Shown here: positions 1 through 7,154 of the stretch, in pieces
Numbering within the stretch: position 1 is the first letter of the stretch
Layout: each line of letters opens with the position of its first letter
NCBI GenBank assembly: GCA_964626565.1
Contig: CAZVFX010000197.1
Span: 1-9,085 of the forward strand
Reading direction: 5' to 3'
DNA length: 9,085 bases
Origin: CAZVFX01 sp964626565
GTDB lineage: Bacteria > Myxococcota_A > UBA9042 > CAIXZC01
Program-made: the position numbers and the translations under genes
The notes under the pieces: generated by a model
Told to the model about the DNA's origin: nothing
Seen by the model: only the letters and a program-made list of their open reading frames with translations
The model's database searches: none

Positions 1-3000
1 CTAGTACCAAGCTTACTCGCCACTTTCTTCCTGGCCGCGTGCGGCGGAGGCGGCTCTCCCTCTATTGTTGCCGACAGTAATCCACAAACTGACACCGACC
101 ACATTCAGCAACCGGACCTCGAAGTCGAAGTAGTCTGCCAAGACGACTGCGATGGAAAGGAGTGCGGAGACGACGGTTGCGGCGGCATCTGCGGAGACTG
201 CTCCGAAGGCTCGATTTGCGACGAGGTCGGGCTATGTATCGCGGCCGCCTGCGAGTCGTCCAAGGATTGCCCCGGAGACCTCGTCTGCGCCGACGATGTC
301 GGATTTTGCGTGGATTGTGTCAGTGCTGCGGACTGTGCAGAAGGGGAAACCTGCGGCCCCGACCACAAATGCCACCCGGTTGTCGCCTGTACGTCCGACA
401 AGGACTGCAAGGAACATGACATGGTCTGTGACCAGGGAGCCGGAGTATGCGTCGAATGCCTTAAAGCCGCAGACTGCCCCGACGAGGAGCACTGCGAAGG
501 CAGCTACTGCGTCCCAGACGTGTGCTTGGCCGGAGCGACGCAGTGCGACGGCGAGATGGTGCAAGTCTGCATTGAAGACGGCAGTTCCTGGGAGGTGGGC
601 GAAATCTGTGGTGCGGGCTGGTACTGCGAGGATGGCGCCTGCTTGGAACAAGTCTGCCCGCCCGGTGAGACCTTCTGTGAGGGAGAGGTCGCAACATCGT
701 GCGATGAGGCGGGGACACTTTCCGAGGAGGACTGCGCTGCTCAGGGTCTGCACTGCTTTGACGGTGCGTGCCTGGAGACGGTCTGCGAACCAGGCATTAA
801 GTTCTGCGAGGATGACGCCACGACCGCCGAATGCGCCGACGACGGGATGGACTTCACGACTGAAACCTGCCCGGCCGAGCACTACTGTGGGGATGGGGAG
901 TGTCTGCCGTGGATCTGCCCGGCCGGAAAAGTCTACTGCGATGGCGACACGGCCGTCTCTTGCGACACGGCCGGAAGCTCAATCGTCACCCAGGTGGATT
1001 GCACAGCCACAGACCAGATCTGCGTTGAGGGTGAATGCCTGAGCCTGGCGTGCGCGCCCGGGACAGTGTTCTGTGTGGACGATTTCACTGCTGCTGTTTG
1101 CGATGACGCAGGGCTCAATTTCGAGGCCACCGACTGCGCTGCCGAGGCCTATTGCCTCGCGGGCGAGTGTGTTCCTTGGGTGTGCACGCCGGGTGAGCCG
1201 ACGTGCAACGGTTCCGTCGCGACCTTGTGCAACAACACCGGGTCGGGTCCGCAAGGCGGCGGCGAAGATTGTGCCGAATCGGCAAAAAAGTGCGAATCCG
1301 GCCAATGTGTGCAGTGTTTCCCAAGCTGCTTTGGGAAGAATTGCGGTGACGACGGTTGCGGAGGCTCGTGCGGGGAGTGCGTGGACAGCGACCCCTGCAC
1401 AGAGAACGCATGCAGTGATTCCACCTTCACATGCGAATTCGAGCCGATTCCGGAGTGCTGCGAGCAGGATGCGGACTGCGACAATGATGACCTGTGCACC
1501 ACCGATTGGTGCGAAGAAAGCGAGTGCGTCCACCTGCAGATGGACTGCGACGACGGAAACTCCTGTACCCTGGACGGATGCTCGACGGGAACTTGCTACA
1601 ATTTTCCGCTGGAGGATCCCTCCTGCTGCCCCCACGTGCAGACCTTCGAGAATTTCGAGCTGGGCAGTGCGTGGGGGTGGACAAGTGACAATGGCAACGC
1701 ATTCCTGAATATCAGCGACTACGAAGGCTGGGCACACACTGGAAAGTGGTTCCTCAAGCTCGACAAGGGCGGTTCGGTGAACCTCCCCGTTCACGAGCTT
1801 CCGGTTGCACCCGGCGCCACCATGTCGTTCTGGCTCAAAACCTACAACTGGAACGTCGGCAATTGCGACAACAACCGGCTTTGGGTAGAGGTCAATAACT
1901 CTCTGGCAGCAGAGGTCTGTGACGTGGGTGACGAATGGACCCTGGTCGAAGTCGACCTCTCGCCCTGGCTCGGACAGGCGGTCCATGTCCGGTTTCACCA
2001 TGTGGGCAGCAGCAGTCCAACCAAATACCTGCTCATGGATGATCTGCTTATCTCATCCGCCTGCTGCGCCGGCGACTCGGGCTGCAATGACGGACTCCCC
2101 TGTACCGAAGACTCATGCGGTCAAGCGGGAGGATGCACCAACACACCTATCGAAGGTTGCTGCAAGCCGGAACTGTTCACCGAGGACTTCGAACTGGGCA
2201 GCGCGTGGGGGTGGACCAACGACAACGGCTCGGCATTCGAGAATGTGAACGACCTCGAGGGCTGGGCGCACACGGGAGAATGGTTCCTCAAGCTCGACAA
2301 GAGCGGTTCGGTGAACCTTCCCGTTCACGAACTGCCGGTCGCCCCCGACGCAACACTCTCGTTCTGGCTCAAGACCTATAACTGGAACGTGGGCAATTGC
2401 GACAACAACCGGCTCTGGGTAGAGGTCAATAACTCCGTGGCAGCAGAGATCTGTGACGTGGGTGACGAATGGACCCTGGTCGAAGTCGACCTCTCTTTCT
2501 GGCTCGACGAGACAGTCTACGTCCGGCTTCACCATGTGGGCAGTAGCAGTCCAACTAAGTACCTGCTCATCGACGACGTGCTCATTTCATCCGCCTGCTG
2601 CGCTGGCGACTCGGGCTGCAACGACGGAAACCCCTGTACCGAAGACTCCTGCGGTCAAGCGGGAGGATGCACCAACACACCTATCGAAGGTTGCTGCAAG
2701 CCGGAACTGTTCACCGAGGACTTCGAACTGGGCAGCGCGTGGGGGTGGACCAACGACAACGGCTCGGCATTCGAGAATGTGAACGACCTCGAGGGCTGGG
2801 CGCACACGGGAGAATGGTTCCTCAAGCTCGACAAGAGCGGCTCGGTGAACCTTCCCATTCACGAACTGCCGGTCGCCCCCGACGCAACGCTCTCGTTCTG
2901 GCTCAAGACCTATAACTGGAACGTAGGCAATTGCGACAATAACCGGCTCTGGGTAGAGGTCAATAACTCAGTGGCAGCCGAGATCTGCGACGTGGGTGAC

Positions 3001-4206
3001 GAATGGACCCTCGTCGAAGTCGACCTCTCGCCCTGGCTCGGACAGGCGGTCCATGTCCGGTTTCACCATGTGGGCAGCAGCAGTCAAACCAAATACCTGC
3101 TCATGGATGATCTGCTTATCTCATCCGCCTGTTGCGCTGGCGACTCGGGCTGCAACGACGGAAACCCCTGCACCGCGGATTCCTGCGGCCAGGTCGGGGG
3201 GTGCATCAACTCACCGCTAGAAGGCTGCTGCAAGTCCGAGCTGCTGACCGAGAATTTCGAACTGGGCACGGCGTGGGGGTGGACCTACGACAACGGTGAC
3301 CCGGTCGAGAGCATCTACGACTACGACGACTGGGCGCACACTGGTGAGTGGTTCCTCAAGATCAACAAGAGCGGCTCAGTGAACCTTCCCGCACAGCAAC
3401 TACCAGTAGCCCCCGGAGCCCAACTGACCTTCTGGATGAGGACCAACAATTGGCTCGTCGGCAACTGCCAGAACAACCGTCTTCTGGTCGAAGTCAACAA
3501 CTCAATCGCTGGCGAGATCTGCGACGTTGAGGATGAGTGGGCCCTCGTCGAAGTCGACCTCGCTCCCTGGATCGGACAGACCATTCACGTACGGCTGCAC
3601 CACATTTCCAACAGCGGCTCATCGCCCTACGTGGTCGTCGACGACGTGCTTACCGCCGCAACCTGCTGCTCTACCGACGCAGGATGCGACGACGGAGACC
3701 CCTGCACCGCCGATTCGTGCGCCCAGGCCGGGGGATGCATCAACTCACCGCTGGAAGGCTGCTGCAAGTCCGAGCTGCTCACCGAGAATTTCGAACTGGG
3801 CACGGCGTGGGGGTGGACCTACGACAACGGTGATCCGGTCGAGAGCATCTACGACTACGACGACTGGGCGCACACTGGTGAGTGGTTCCTCAAGATCAAC
3901 AAGAGCGGCTCAGTGAACCTTCCCGCACAGCAACTACCAGTAGCCCCCGGAGCCCAACTGACCTTCTGGATGAGGACCAACAATTGGCTCGTCGGCAACT
4001 GCCAGAACAACCGTCTTCTGGTCGAAGTCAACAACTCAATAGCCGGCGAGATCTGCGACGTTGAGGATGAGTGGGCCCTCGTCGAGGTCGACCTCGCCCC
4101 CTGGAGCGGGCAGACCATTCACGTACGGCTGCACCACATTTCCAGCAGCGGCTCATCGCCATACGTGGTCCTTGACGACGTGTTGCTCCTCGTTCAGTGC
4201 GAATGA
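1..4206 (+). CDS. Giant modular Cys-rich surface lipoprotein with five tandem beta-sandwich-like repeats (5' partial)
   Basis: The reading frame is open from base 1 and ends at TGA 4204-4206, giving 1401 residues in the window. Its first codons encode the end of a lipoprotein signal peptide (LLATFFLAAC, lipidated Cys at codon 14, bases 40-42), so only a few N-terminal residues are missing; the in-frame GTG at 310 is internal. In order (window codon numbers): seven-Cys CGDDGCGGICG module (46-67); about four short Cys repeats of the DC..G..C....C type (84-173); six 43-45-residue Cys repeats (174-437); a second CGDDGCGGSCG module (439-460); three Cys-rich segments resembling Dictyostelium CTDC repeats (461-543); then five 144-residue Trp-rich domains starting at 544, 722, 900, 1078 and 1256. 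These domains look like MAM-like or jelly-roll beta-sandwiches (DFELG..WGW start, WxLVEVDLSxW and DDVLI near the end), which suggests an adhesin or binding role. I infer outer-membrane anchoring and surface exposure. The ligand is unknown. Confidence 0.93.
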   Translation, partial: LVPSLLATFFLAACGGGGSPSIVADSNPQTDTDHIQQPDLEVEVVCQDDCDGKECGDDGCGGICGDCSEGSICDEVGLCIAAACESSKDCPGDLVCADDVGFCVDCVSAADCAEGETCGPDHKCHPVVACTSDKDCKEHDMVCDQGAGVCVECLKAADCPDEEHCEGSYCVPDVCLAGATQCDGEMVQVCIEDGSSWEVGEICGAGWYCEDGACLEQVCPPGETFCEGEVATSCDEAGTLSEEDCAAQGLHCFDGACLETVCEPGIKFCEDDATTAECADDGMDFTTETCPAEHYCGDGECLPWICPAGKVYCDGDTAVSCDTAGSSIVTQVDCTATDQICVEGECLSLACAPGTVFCVDDFTAAVCDDAGLNFEATDCAAEAYCLAGECVPWVCTPGEPTCNGSVATLCNNTGSGPQGGGEDCAESAKKCESGQCVQCFPSCFGKNCGDDGCGGSCGECVDSDPCTENACSDSTFTCEFEPIPECCEQDADCDNDDLCTTDWCEESECVHLQMDCDDGNSCTLDGCSTGTCYNFPLEDPSCCPHVQTFENFELGSAWGWTSDNGNAFLNISDYEGWAHTGKWFLKLDKGGSVNLPVHELPVAPGATMSFWLKTYNWNVGNCDNNRLWVEVNNSLAAEVCDVGDEWTLVEVDLSPWLGQAVHVRFHHVGSSSPTKYLLMDDLLISSACCAGDSGCNDGLPCTEDSCGQAGGCTNTPIEGCCKPELFTEDFELGSAWGWTNDNGSAFENVNDLEGWAHTGEWFLKLDKSGSVNLPVHELPVAPDATLSFWLKTYNWNVGNCDNNRLWVEVNNSVAAEICDVGDEWTLVEVDLSFWLDETVYVRLHHVGSSSPTKYLLIDDVLISSACCAGDSGCNDGNPCTEDSCGQAGGCTNTPIEGCCKPELFTEDFELGSAWGWTNDNGSAFENVNDLEGWAHTGEWFLKLDKSGSVNLPIHELPVAPDATLSFWLKTYNWNVGNCDNNRLWVEVNNSVAAEICDVGDEWTLVEVDLSPWLGQAVHVRFHHVGSSSQTKYLLMDDLLISSACCAGDSGCNDGNPCTADSCGQVGGCINSPLEGCCKSELLTENFELGTAWGWTYDNGDPVESIYDYDDWAHTGEWFLKINKSGSVNLPAQQLPVAPGAQLTFWMRTNNWLVGNCQNNRLLVEVNNSIAGEICDVEDEWALVEVDLAPWIGQTIHVRLHHISNSGSSPYVVVDDVLTAATCCSTDAGCDDGDPCTADSCAQAGGCINSPLEGCCKSELLTENFELGTAWGWTYDNGDPVESIYDYDDWAHTGEWFLKINKSGSVNLPAQQLPVAPGAQLTFWMRTNNWLVGNCQNNRLLVEVNNSIAGEICDVEDEWALVEVDLAPWSGQTIHVRLHHISSSGSSPYVVLDDVLLLVQCE
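250..519 (+). repeat. Four degenerate short Cys-rich protein repeats
   Basis: Codons 84-173 of the left lipoprotein hold about four units of roughly 22 residues with the pattern C-x4-DC-x5-C-x4-6-C (for example CVSAADCAEGETCGPDHKC). Similar 'DC..G..C..G.CV' units are common in secreted myxobacterial and deltaproteobacterial proteins. They probably form a disulfide-stiffened stalk next to the membrane anchor; this role is inferred. Confidence 0.7.
520..1311 (+). repeat. Six tandem 43-45-residue Cys-rich protein repeats
   Basis: Six units share the pattern [VIA]C-x-[PA]G-x3-C-x6-8-C...G...C-x5-6-C-x2-GxC[LV]. They start near bases 520, 652, 781, 913, 1048 and 1180. The units are diverged at DNA level, unlike the downstream 534-bp repeats, so they are older duplications. 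I do not recognise a named family with certainty; disulfide-rich, EGF-like-sized stalk modules are the likely reading. Confidence 0.7.
1630..4197 (+). repeat. Five coding tandem repeats, exact 534-bp period (144-aa domain plus 34-aa Cys-rich linker)
   Basis: The 144-residue domains occupy 1630-2061, 2164-2595, 2698-3129, 3232-3663 and 3766-4197. The 34-residue linkers (CC..D.GC.DG.PCT.DSC....GC...P.EGCC) occupy 2062-2163, 2596-2697, 3130-3231 and 3664-3765. The common anchor GTGGGGGTGG ends at 1680, 2214, 2748, 3282 and 3816, exactly 534 bp apart. Units 2 and 3 share a 191-bp identical stretch (2116-2306 and 2650-2840). Units 4 and 5 share a 206-bp identical stretch (3301-3506 and 3835-4040). 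The end of unit 3 matches unit 1 better than unit 2. Each domain has two internal cysteines (NC.NNRL and E[VI]CDV) that could pair. The linkers resemble the Dictyostelium CTDC repeat, judged from memory of that family. Confidence 0.95.
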
Positions 4207-4314
4207 CGCACCGGCAGATTGAGCAATTTCCATTCATAACTTGAAAATATCACGTAAATCTCAAGTTGCGGTTGAAAAATTCACGCCCTGCGGCAGGCCA
4301 TCGGTGCCCCTCTG
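4207..4314. other. Convergent intergenic gap, no convincing terminator
   Basis: These 108 bp separate two genes whose 3' ends face each other. The gap is more AT-rich than its surroundings and contains a 7-bp inverted repeat, AACTTGA at 4238-4244 and TCAAGTT at 4261-4267, with a 16-nt loop. Neither side is followed by a T-run, so I do not call an intrinsic terminator. Termination in this gap is expected from the convergent layout but is not shown by the sequence. Confidence 0.5.
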
Positions 4315-6387
4315 CTAGTCAGCCGCTGAAGTCCGCAACGCAAACTGGTGGTCGAACAGGGACTGTGGATAAAGAGTCGCCCCCTCACCATCGCCTTCAA
4401 CCCAATCCTCGGGCTCGGTTCCTTCTCCTTCTACATTGAACCAACCGCCGCCGACGGTGGTGGTCACGTTGGTTGACGGCGATGTACCGATGACGTAACC
4501 CCAACCGAACTGCTTGGAGAACACGTGGCTCGGTCCCTTGACGTTCCAGAACACGTTCTGGGTCGAGGTGTGACCCGCACCGCTGCTCCAGTCCTGGCGA
4601 TTCACCGCCTTCCAACCGTCCGCGAAGACGCAGGAGTCCATAAGGTTCGCGGTGGCCAGGGAGTGGTGAAACTCGGAATAACCGGTTTGGCCGATGAAGG
4701 GCAGATCTTTCAGTGAGATCGCGAACCCTTCCTCGCTGAGGCAATCCAGCCACACACACCCGGTAACGCCGAAGCCCCAGTTCTGGATAAAGTTGTGACG
4801 CCCCTCGCGGGCCGTGCAGTCACGGGTCATGATCTCGTTGCTCATGCGAATTTCGAACAGATACCCGCAACCTCCCCCACCCCGGTTCTGCGCTTTTTCC
4901 ACCACGCAGTCCTGCACGGTCACCCGCTTGGACCCGTGAATCTTGAGACCCCCGTTCTGCAAGTGCGCATGGGCGCCGTTACCGCCGGAAGGAGAAATGG
5001 GCGACTCGAAGGTTGCCAGGTTCAGCATCCAGGAGTCTTTCACCCCGCTGAACTGAGCGGCGTGGGTTCGCTCGTTGGCCCACGCCTCGTCCCAACCTAC
5101 TGCGTTGGAAAGGGCAAGATGCTCCAGCCCCACTTCCGCCAGGTATCCCTGCTCCTTCTTCAAGCTTGCCGAGTCGGACATCAACGCCGGATAGCGCAAC
5201 GGTACGTCCAGCACTACCCGGTTGGGCGCTTCGTCCAGATGGACCCCCGCCACCTGGCCACGGTAGAAAGTCTGCCACGCACCGTTGAACGCGGCCCAGG
5301 TGCCGGTCATGCCGTGAGCCTCGACAAAATCGTCGGTGATCACCCACCCCAGGCTCACATCGTCGCCGGGGGACAGACCGGACGCATCGGCAACGTACAG
5401 GTCCCGCGACCGCGGCACCCCGTCCGCCACCAGCGGCAACTCCACCACCGTTTGCGGCGACCCCACAAACGACAGATGACTCTTTCCGGTCATGTCCGAG
5501 TGCCGGGTAAAGTAGATTTTCGTTTGTTCCGGACCGGCTCCCCGCACCACAATGTGGGAATTGGAAACCGTGAGCAGGCCGTCGCATTTGTAGAGCCCGG
5601 CGGGAGCAAACACAACCCCGCCGCCCGCTTCAGCCGCAGCGTCGATTGCTGCCTGAAATGCAGCGGTGGCATCCGCGCCGCCGGCCGCGTCTGCTCCGTA
5701 CTCGGTAACGTCGAACAACTCCGCGTCCGCCAGCAACGGCAGCGGCGACTCGCTGTTGTGGTATCCCGCGTATGAAAAATCGTGGACAAAACGGCCTTCG
5801 CCATCGGTAAATTCCGGGGTCCACTCCGGCGGCACCAGCTCACTCCACCACCCTTCCGGACCAAGGCAAACCCCGTCCACGCATTCCTCGAAGAACAGGC
5901 ACTCTCCACAAGACCCACCACAGCCGTCGTCGCCGCACTCCACACCGTCACACACGGGCTCGCAGGGCAACTCCCCTGCCTCGTCTACAAACACCAGGTC
6001 TTCCAGCAACTCCACGTCCAACTCGAAGTCACCCGCCAGGTCCGCAACGTCCCCCGCTTCCGGCAGGTCCACTTCGGGCAGATCGACAAGTTCCACGACC
6101 TCCATGGGCAGCGAGGTTTCGTCCGCCTCGGGCGCATCCGGCAACAGCGCCGCGTCCACGAGATCCGTCAACCAGACATCGACGTCAATACGCACCTCGA
6201 TTTCACCGGAGAGGTCCTCGATCTGCCTTCCTCCGCTCTGATCGACAGAATCGGCACCTCGATGCTCGACGCGGTCCGCAGCAACATCGGCAAGCACCTC
6301 ACCCGACGCTCCACCGCTACATCCGTGGATTGCGACGATAAGGCACCCCAACACAAAAGCTCGCAAGATTCTTACACTGCTCAGCAT
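4315..6387 (-). CDS. Lipoprotein with acidic linker and pectate-lyase-like right-handed beta-helix
   Basis: Start chosen at the second of two tandem ATGs (6387), giving 690 residues: GGAG at 6393-6396 sits 5 nt upstream of it but only 2 nt from the first ATG (6390). An in-frame ATG at 6429 lacks a good ribosome site and would put 14 residues before the signal peptide. The N-terminus is a lipoprotein signal (RILRAFVLGCLIVAIHGC, lipidated Cys 23; His at -2 is unusual). Residues about 24-140 are very acidic and lysine-free. The seven-Cys module CGDDGCGGSCGEC ends at residue 163. Residues about 223-271 match the start of Pectate_lyase_3-type domains (FDVTEYGADAAGG, then AFQAAIDAAAEAGGGVVFAPAG, split here by context), followed by beta-helix-like sequence to about residue 626 (IHGSKRVTVQDCVVE, HNFIQNWGFG). 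It may be a surface polysaccharide lyase or hydrolase, or a structural helix; no catalytic residues could be assigned. It lies 43 nt downstream of the PIN toxin gene, so co-transcription is possible. Confidence 0.9.
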   Translation of the reverse strand: MLSSVRILRAFVLGCLIVAIHGCSGGASGEVLADVAADRVEHRGADSVDQSGGRQIEDLSGEIEVRIDVDVWLTDLVDAALLPDAPEADETSLPMEVVELVDLPEVDLPEAGDVADLAGDFELDVELLEDLVFVDEAGELPCEPVCDGVECGDDGCGGSCGECLFFEECVDGVCLGPEGWWSELVPPEWTPEFTDGEGRFVHDFSYAGYHNSESPLPLLADAELFDVTEYGADAAGGADATAAFQAAIDAAAEAGGGVVFAPAGLYKCDGLLTVSNSHIVVRGAGPEQTKIYFTRHSDMTGKSHLSFVGSPQTVVELPLVADGVPRSRDLYVADASGLSPGDDVSLGWVITDDFVEAHGMTGTWAAFNGAWQTFYRGQVAGVHLDEAPNRVVLDVPLRYPALMSDSASLKKEQGYLAEVGLEHLALSNAVGWDEAWANERTHAAQFSGVKDSWMLNLATFESPISPSGGNGAHAHLQNGGLKIHGSKRVTVQDCVVEKAQNRGGGGCGYLFEIRMSNEIMTRDCTAREGRHNFIQNWGFGVTGCVWLDCLSEEGFAISLKDLPFIGQTGYSEFHHSLATANLMDSCVFADGWKAVNRQDWSSGAGHTSTQNVFWNVKGPSHVFSKQFGWGYVIGTSPSTNVTTTVGGGWFNVEGEGTEPEDWVEGDGEGATLYPQSLFDHQFALRTSAAD

Positions 6388-6430
6388 CATCTCTCCAGTT
6401 GCCGGCCGCCCCCCGGGATTGGACCTCATC

Positions 6431-6844
6431 CTAGGAAACTGCGCCCGGAGTCAGAAGGGAAAAACCCTCGTTGGCGAAGTGCCTGTCGAACGCCAGGGCG
6501 TGGCGCAGGCCCATCTCCTCCATCACCACGAAGCTCAGGCAGTCCACCAGGCTCACAGCCCGGCTACCCCGCAGCAGCCAGCGTCTTACCCCGCGGTCGT
6601 ACAGGTCGCCCTCTACCCAAGTTACTTCCAGCCGGGGACGGAATTCCTGTTCGAACACCCGAGCGGCAGGGAACCCGACCCGGGCCTGAAGCAACGCCAG
6701 GGTCTCGAATAGTACGGCTCCCGTGGTGACAAGAGTCGCCTCCGCATCCAGGAGTTTGTGCAGGATCTGCCCTGCCACTTGGTGCTGGTCGTCATCGCGC
6801 ACAAGCGCAGCAAAGATGCCTGATGTGTCGACGAACACCTTCAT
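6431..6844 (-). CDS. vapC: PIN-domain toxin (VapC-like ribonuclease) of a type II toxin-antitoxin pair
   Basis: The 137-residue protein begins MKVFVDTSG, the classic first strand of PIN domains. The four conserved acidic positions can be assigned: Asp6 (VDTSG), Glu47 (LFETLAL), Asp101 (SLVDCLSF) and Asp120 (AFDRHF). PIN toxins of this type are Mg-dependent RNases that typically cut tRNA or rRNA and are neutralised by the partner antitoxin; the target here is unknown. The ATG at 6844 overlaps the TGA of the upstream antitoxin gene in an ATGA tetranucleotide (6841-6844), implying translational coupling. The frame stays open to an upstream ATG at 6913, but that start would overlap the antitoxin gene by 73 nt and add a non-PIN Arg-rich leader, so it was not used. 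The length is normal and no disabling change is seen, so it is probably active. Confidence 0.9.
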   Translation of the reverse strand: MKVFVDTSGIFAALVRDDDQHQVAGQILHKLLDAEATLVTTGAVLFETLALLQARVGFPAARVFEQEFRPRLEVTWVEGDLYDRGVRRWLLRGSRAVSLVDCLSFVVMEEMGLRHALAFDRHFANEGFSLLTPGAVS

Positions 6845-7086
6845 TTCTTCTCTTCCCCGTAGGTCTCCGCAAGGTATCTGTCGTGATTGACGGACACGTC
6901 CGCGTCGCCGCACGACAGCGCACCGATGAGCGCTCTCGCCGCGTCGGAACTCGATTGTGACCGGTCAACGATCAACTCATCAACCGCCTGGCGCACCAAC
7001 TCAGACAAGGAAACTCCTTCCCGCAAGGCAGCCTCTTTGAGGAAAGCGTGTTGATGTTCAGTCAAGGAGATCTGTGTTCTAACCAT
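6841..7086 (-). CDS. vapB: Ribbon-helix-helix antitoxin (VapB-like)
   Basis: This 81-residue protein starts MVRTQISLTE, a typical ribbon-helix-helix DNA-binding strand, followed by two helices (QHAFLKEAALREGVSLSELV and RQAVDELI, residues about 12-38). The C-terminal part (GALSCGDADVSVNHDRYLAE) resembles the toxin-binding tail of RHH antitoxins paired with PIN toxins. A Shine-Dalgarno GAGGG at 7094-7098 lies 7 nt before the ATG. Its stop codon overlaps the toxin start. By family knowledge it should form a dimer, bind the operator upstream (see 7100-7129), repress its own operon and inhibit the toxin. Confidence 0.9.
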   Translation of the reverse strand: MVRTQISLTEHQHAFLKEAALREGVSLSELVRQAVDELIVDRSQSSSDAARALIGALSCGDADVSVNHDRYLAETYGEEKK

Positions 7087-7099
7087 GGCCTCACCCTCA

Positions 7100-7129
7100 T
7101 TACATCACCAGCATACCATTATGATGTAA
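7100..7129. promoter_or_regulatory. Probable operator: 8-bp inverted repeat upstream of the antitoxin gene
   Basis: TTACATCA (7100-7107) and TGATGTAA (7122-7129) form a perfect 8-bp inverted repeat with a 14-bp spacer. It overlaps the -10 element and most of the -35/-10 spacer of the promoter below. Binding of the RHH antitoxin dimers here would block transcription, the usual autoregulation of type II toxin-antitoxin operons. The inverted repeat is directly visible; its use as operator is inferred. Confidence 0.65.
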
Positions 7130-7138
7130 GATCGTCAA
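7110..7138 (-). promoter_or_regulatory. Sigma70-type promoter for the toxin-antitoxin operon
   Basis: On the minus strand, TTGACG (7133-7138) matches five of six -35 consensus bases and is followed after exactly 17 nt by TATGCT (7110-7115, four of six -10 bases). Transcription would start near 7103, leaving a short leader that contains the GAGGG ribosome site before the ATG at 7086. Confidence 0.6.
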
Positions 7139-7154
7139 TCTCCGATTTGGGAGG

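Noticed and set aside
310..312. GTG as the start codon of the left lipoprotein
   Set aside because: The frame is open to base 1 and encodes a lipobox (FLAAC) and a seven-Cys module upstream of this GTG, so the true start is left of the window.
152..1042. Long open frames in other frames over the left lipoprotein, including 152-1042 (+) and 979-2001 (-)
   Set aside because: They are Arg/Ala/Pro-rich without recognisable domains and overlap a gene with clear signal peptide, motifs and repeats. The repeated antisense frames simply mirror the 534-bp repeats.
1630..4197. Regular repeats as a CRISPR array
   Set aside because: The period is 534 bp and the repeats are in-frame coding sequence with no short repeat/spacer alternation.
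4150..4206. MYXO-CTERM-type C-terminal sorting signal on the left lipoprotein
   Set aside because: The C-terminus ends DDVLLLVQCE without a transmembrane segment or Arg-rich tail; the protein is anchored by its N-terminal lipid instead.
4238..4267. Inverted repeat AACTTGA/TCAAGTT as a terminator
   Set aside because: Stem of only 7 AT-rich pairs, 16-nt loop and no T-run on either side, so it does not meet intrinsic terminator criteria.
4795..6729. Plus-strand open frames at 4795-5775 and 5782-6729
   Set aside because: Antisense to the beta-helix lipoprotein and toxin genes, with no ribosome site, domain or signal peptide; typical GC-rich shadows.
6431..7140. Toxin-antitoxin pair as part of an insertion sequence or integrated element
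   Set aside because: No transposase or integrase, and I found no terminal inverted repeats or target duplications around it by eye.
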